Positions 60,301-64,000 of a stretch of DNA of 64,000 nucleotides are shown one piece after another. Source of the DNA: Eulemur rufifrons (lineage: Eukaryota; Chordata; Mammalia; Primates; Lemuridae); the NCBI RefSeq assembly GCF_041146395.1, contig NC_090984.1, forward strand, positions 84,517,114 through 84,581,113, written 5' to 3'. Every line of letters starts with the position of its first letter. Within the stretch, counting starts at the first letter, position 1. The position numbers and the translations under genes are program-made. The notes under the pieces were generated by a model. That model made no database searches. It was given only the letters and a program-made list of their open reading frames with translations, and was not told the DNA's origin.

Positions 60301-60964
60301 TGGAGCATGAAGAAGAGTCAGCTCCATCCAAGCTGTATGGTCTGACAGTGGAAGAGGGGCAGTTTCCCATGAAAAACCAGGGTGCTGTTTTTGTCTTTTA
60401 ACCAGAAACAGGGTGAATGGACACTGTGCAGGTAAACTCCCTTTCTGGCTTAAAGCAGAGAACTGGGCCTCTGAAAGAACAACTTATTCATTTTTGAAGA
60501 GGCAGCTCTGTGTTTTGAAGTAGTGACTGTGCAGGCCCTGCATGCTTGACAGAGCCCACAGATGCCTGCTCTGTCCCCTCCATGGTAAACAGCTCTTGAC
60601 CCTTCTCCAGCATCCACCTACCAGTCACCCTGACACTGGCTGGAGTCATCAATGCTCAATCAGCCTCATCCCCACAGGCCTAGAATAGAACAGCTCAACT
60701 GCAATTTATTTCTTCTGATGAAGTCAGTCAAAGCTCAAGGCATTTTTATCTCAGCTCCTCCACTGGCTTGTTGCTATGTGCCTGGAAAGTTCAACAACTG
60801 TTAAATCTTTTAAGCTTTCTCTCATGTTAAAAAAAAAAAAAAGATTGAAAGTCCAAGATTCAATTCAAAAAGACATTCTACTAAAATTAAAAACATTTCA
60901 AATATACTGTTATCGCTCTTACAAGTCTTCTCACCTGGGCCAACTAACAATGTGTGCCAGATGA
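60301..60964. other. No gene or clear repeat seen
   Basis: Short ORFs only, with a 14-base poly-A run near 60829. Confidence 0.4.
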
Positions 60965-61370
60965 ATAAAAAAGAAGAATGCCAATTTTATTGATTTTACC
61001 ACCTCATACACTTTTTCAGGTCTGTGAAAAATGTTTAACGGGTGAGTAATTTTTTTACAATTCTTTACAAATCTGCTCTACATCAAAGATTGTTTTGGGG
61101 AGGGTGTTGCCCAGATACAGAACAGAATGCTTAAGCTGGGATAGTTTGATTTTCACCATTCCTGGCATATTAAAATATTCGGTGATGTAAGGAATGAAAG
61201 TCTCCAGATTTCCAACTTGGTGGTCAAGGTATTTTCTAATCATGCCAGCATCTTGTTGGGCTCTCCTAGTGTCTTAATGTATGTAGTTGAAGAAGGAAGA
61301 AGCCAGTCCCCTCTTCATTTTTCTCTTTCTATCCTCGGCCTCCATCTTGGTCCAACACCCATCCCCAATT
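60965..61370 (-). pseudogene. Probable processed pseudogene of an unidentified small gene
   Basis: On the minus strand a single reading frame runs from an ATG at 61345 to TAA at 61055, 97 codons, interrupted only by an in-frame TAA at 61274-61276. It opens MEAEDRKRKMKRG and ends FDVEQICKEL. Composition and residue spacing look protein-like, with a helix-prone middle. An AATAAA signal follows the stop by 64 bases (60986-60991, minus strand). A contiguous coding frame with a start, a stop and a polyadenylation signal but no introns suggests a retrocopy. I do not recognise the parent. No poly-A tail or target duplication is visible, so a decayed single exon or chance remains possible. Confidence 0.45.
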
Positions 61371-63024
61371 TGAACCTAACCAGATAAATATCACATGGTG
61401 TTATCATTTGTGAGCATTGCCTCACATGCATAAGCATGAAAGAATGTGTGACTGGGGCAGAATAAAAGGGAGGATCCATGAGAAACATACATCCTGCCTA
61501 CCTATTCACAATCCTCGGGCCTCTGCACTGGATAGAACTAGTAATATGGACAAGCACAGAAAGCAAAAAGGGCAAAGGAAGACTCATACTTTCACTCTCA
61601 GAAAGGCTAGCTGGGTATCCTCCTCAGCACAAAGAAAAGGAATAACCTTATTCCATTCTTTGGCATTGATGAGACACCCTAAAAATCATCTAATGTAGTC
61701 CTTTTTAAATTGTGTTTCATGGAACGGACCTCCAAGCTCTCATATGAAGAAGAAATTATTTTAATGTCTGTATGTTAAATTTGTGCCTGCCCTACCATTT
61801 CCTGCCTCCCATGTCCTCTCTGCCCAGCCAATATTACATCAGATAGGACTTAGAATCCAAGCCATGGAAGACAATGCAAAGAGTTTGTACCGTCATGGAA
61901 AGTCTGATGAGCTGTGAGCTAGACCACAGAAAGAGTCATGGCCACATGAATCTAGTTTTTGTACCCTCACTTTGAGCTTCATTGCTAGTCTGGCTCTTTG
62001 TTTAGGTGACCCTTGGCCCCTGGAGTCAATGTTTGTCTTCTAAATGGTATTTCAACACTAACATCTGGTGATGTCCCCCAGCCTGACATTTGCGAAGCAG
62101 ATGCTTCCAGTGGCCTGGAGTGTGCCTTCTGAGTCAATGTTTTCAATAATGCCCTGTGGCATTGATCTCTGTGGTACCTCTCCCCAGGTAAGAAAAGAAA
62201 TTCCACTAGGAAATGGCTAAGAGAGAACACTTCAGACCATCTGGAGGTAATCTTGGAATATAAAACCCCAGAAGTTCTTGTATAAAGACATACCTAGAGG
62301 TAGGGAGTAGGGGAAAAAAATCAAATCTTTGGTATTTTTTTAAAGTTGTACTTTAAATAGTCTAGCAGTTCAAACCTGACAACTTTATATTCCATTTCAA
62401 GTAATTTCTTTACATGTTTCTTTCTCTCTCTTCAGGGTCCTCTCTCCTGAAACTTTGACGTAACAAAGAATAGAATGTGTTGCTGAGCAAAGCAGCCTTC
62501 TCTCCCCAGTCTGTCTCACTCTCCTTCCATGCATGCATGTGGGCACACACTTCACGGCACTTCGTAAGAGGCTCCTCTCGACGTGGATCTAGAGAAAACC
62601 TCAACAAACCTTGTAAAACAGAGCATAAATCCCAATAGCCTACATTTGGACAACGGTGTCTTTTAAAATTAAGGATTTTTCCAAAGAGCCCTGACAAGCT
62701 TTCAAAATTAGGACGCTGGTCAATAAGAATTACTTATTTCACCTGGATGGAGATTTTTGATCTCTAACACCATGTCTCAAGATCTCCTCTCACTTATCAC
62801 CAGCAATATCTATACAACAACTTATAGAAAAGGTGAAAATCTTCTCAATCTACTCAGGAGTTTAGTACAGACAAGGTACTCATGAGGCTACTTTATAATA
62901 TTCACCACATTGCTGTGTGGCTTCTCCACTCGTTCATTTATCTCCCTGAAAGCTCTGCTACCCAAGTGGTCAGCAAGGTAGTGGGGTGAGCATTTTACAA
63001 GCCAATCTGAAGGGGTATGGTAGG
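61371..63024. other. No gene or clear repeat seen
   Basis: Short ORFs at 61417-61698 (+), 61985-62230 (-) and 62410-62697 (-) have no recognised domain or paralogue. Confidence 0.4.
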
Positions 63025-63720
63025 CAGGAGTCCCCAGGGACTCACATTCTTGTATAATCTGCTCCTTTGAGTGCCCGCAGAACTTGTGATTTGCTTCTAA
63101 CCAATAGAATATGGCAAAAGTGAATGAGATATCACTCCTATAATTATACCAAGTTATATGGCAAAGGTGAAGGGATTTTTGTGGATATAAATGTAGTTAA
63201 GCTCCCAAAGCAGCTGACTTTAAGTTAATAAAAGGAGATTATTCAAAATGAACCTGACCTTATCAGGTGAGCCCTTTAAAAGAGGGTCTAGAGTAAGAGA
63301 ACATGAGCACGAAAGACTCCCTTTCTGGGTTGGAAGAAGTGAGTTGCTATGTGGTGAGAGGATTTGTGAGAGGGCCACGTGGCAAGGACCTGAAGGTGGC
63401 CTCTAGTTGCTGAGAATCATCCTTGGTCAACAGCTAGCAAGAAAACAGAGACCTTAACAAAACAGCTGTGAAGACGCAAATACTGCAAACAAACGGAATG
63501 AGCTTGGAAGCACATTATTCCTCAGTAATGTCTCCAGATAAGAACACAGCCTGGCTAACATCTTAATATCAGCTTCATGAGACCCTCAGCATAAAACCTA
63601 GCAAACTCATGCCCAGACTTCTGATCTGCAAGGACTGTGGGATAATAAATGGGTATTGCTTGAAGCTGCTAAAGTTTCTGGTAATTTGTTATGCAGCAAC
63701 AGAAGATTAGTACCAGGGGT
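63025..63720 (+). repeat. MLT1-like MaLR LTR
   Basis: GATTTGCTTCTAACCAATAGAATATGGCAAAAGTG, GACTTTAAGTTAATAAAAGGAGATTATTC, and the terminus GGTAATTTGTTATGCAGCAACAGAAGATTAGTACC match MaLR LTR order over nearly the whole length. Confidence 0.7.
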
Positions 63721-63864
63721 TGACTGGGAAGCAATTCACATATATAAGATCCTACATTTCAATCCACTAACAACTGTGTACTTTGTGGAGCTTGGACACA
63801 GTTCTTCACTGAGAATCAGCAGTCTCATGGGATAGAAGAGAATGTCACTCTGCTTCAAAATATG

Positions 63865-63892
63865 AGCGGATGGAGGGATGGATGGATGGAAT
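63865..63892. repeat. (GGAT)n microsatellite
   Basis: GATGGAGGGATGGATGGATGGA is a short imperfect GGAT tract. Confidence 0.85.
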
Positions 63893-63914
63893 ACCTACAT
63901 AGAGATACAAATAC

Positions 63915-64000
63915 ATATAACAAGGACTTACTGTGTGCCAGGATCTCTACTAAGTACTTTAAATACTTTATCTTATTGAAATGAGAGGTTAGAGTTAAAA
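63915..64000 (+). mobile_element. MIR-type SINE fragment at the window edge
   Basis: CTTACTGTGTGCCAGGATCTCTACTAAGTACTTTAAATACTTTATCTTATTGAA resembles the MIR middle section. It is cut by the window end. Confidence 0.5.

Overview
The window is primate nuclear DNA, almost certainly from a strepsirrhine (lemur-type) primate. The four Alu elements carry an extra AT-rich segment in the right monomer, ending just before the left-arm-like TTAGCCGGGCATGG motif, which is typical of lemur Alus. Several L1 3' ends share a terminal motif (TGGACACGCTTGAAGCTC, then a G-rich stretch, then CCCCCATAATAAGCTGAAAT) that I associate with strepsirrhine L1s. The rest is AT-rich intergenic-looking DNA. I find no exon of a functional cellular gene. 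Layout: 1-890 is an L1 3' end that received a second, 5'-inverted L1. Older LINE material (L2, L1M) fills 1850-2650, 2790-4000 and 6930-11690. A near full-length decayed L1 with an Alu inside occupies 12680-19175 and splits an older repeat. From 19616 to 48000 and from 55377 to 64000 lie scattered MIR, L2, MER5-like, MLT1-like, Alu and L1 fragments, microsatellites, and one probable processed pseudogene (minus strand, 61055-61345). The dominant object is a full-length endogenous retrovirus on the + strand at 48046-55370. Its two 233-bp LTRs are identical and it is flanked by a perfect 6-bp target duplication (CCCATT). The primer binding site matches tRNA-Phe. The gene order is gag, pro (dUTPase + protease + G-patch), pol (RT, RNase H, integrase) and env. 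This is the layout of class II (beta-like) elements, with a tRNA-Phe primer as in intracisternal A-particle (IAP/IAPE) elements. Gag and pro are open. Two -1 frameshift sites, each followed by a foldable pseudoknot, link gag to pro and pro to pol. A splice donor in the leader and an acceptor near the end of pol would make env mRNA. Pol has one in-frame stop and env is broken in at least two places, so this copy is defective although its LTRs look brand new. The most notable points are the extreme youth of the insertion, the very short LTR, an internal 18-nt copy of the polypurine tract within the integrase region, two textbook frameshift pseudoknots, and a two-fold repeat between env and the 3' LTR that could be an RNA export element. 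A pair of about 330-bp related direct repeats (46211-46547 and 56449-56777) also flanks the proviral region. Family names for old repeats are from pattern memory and no database was searched.
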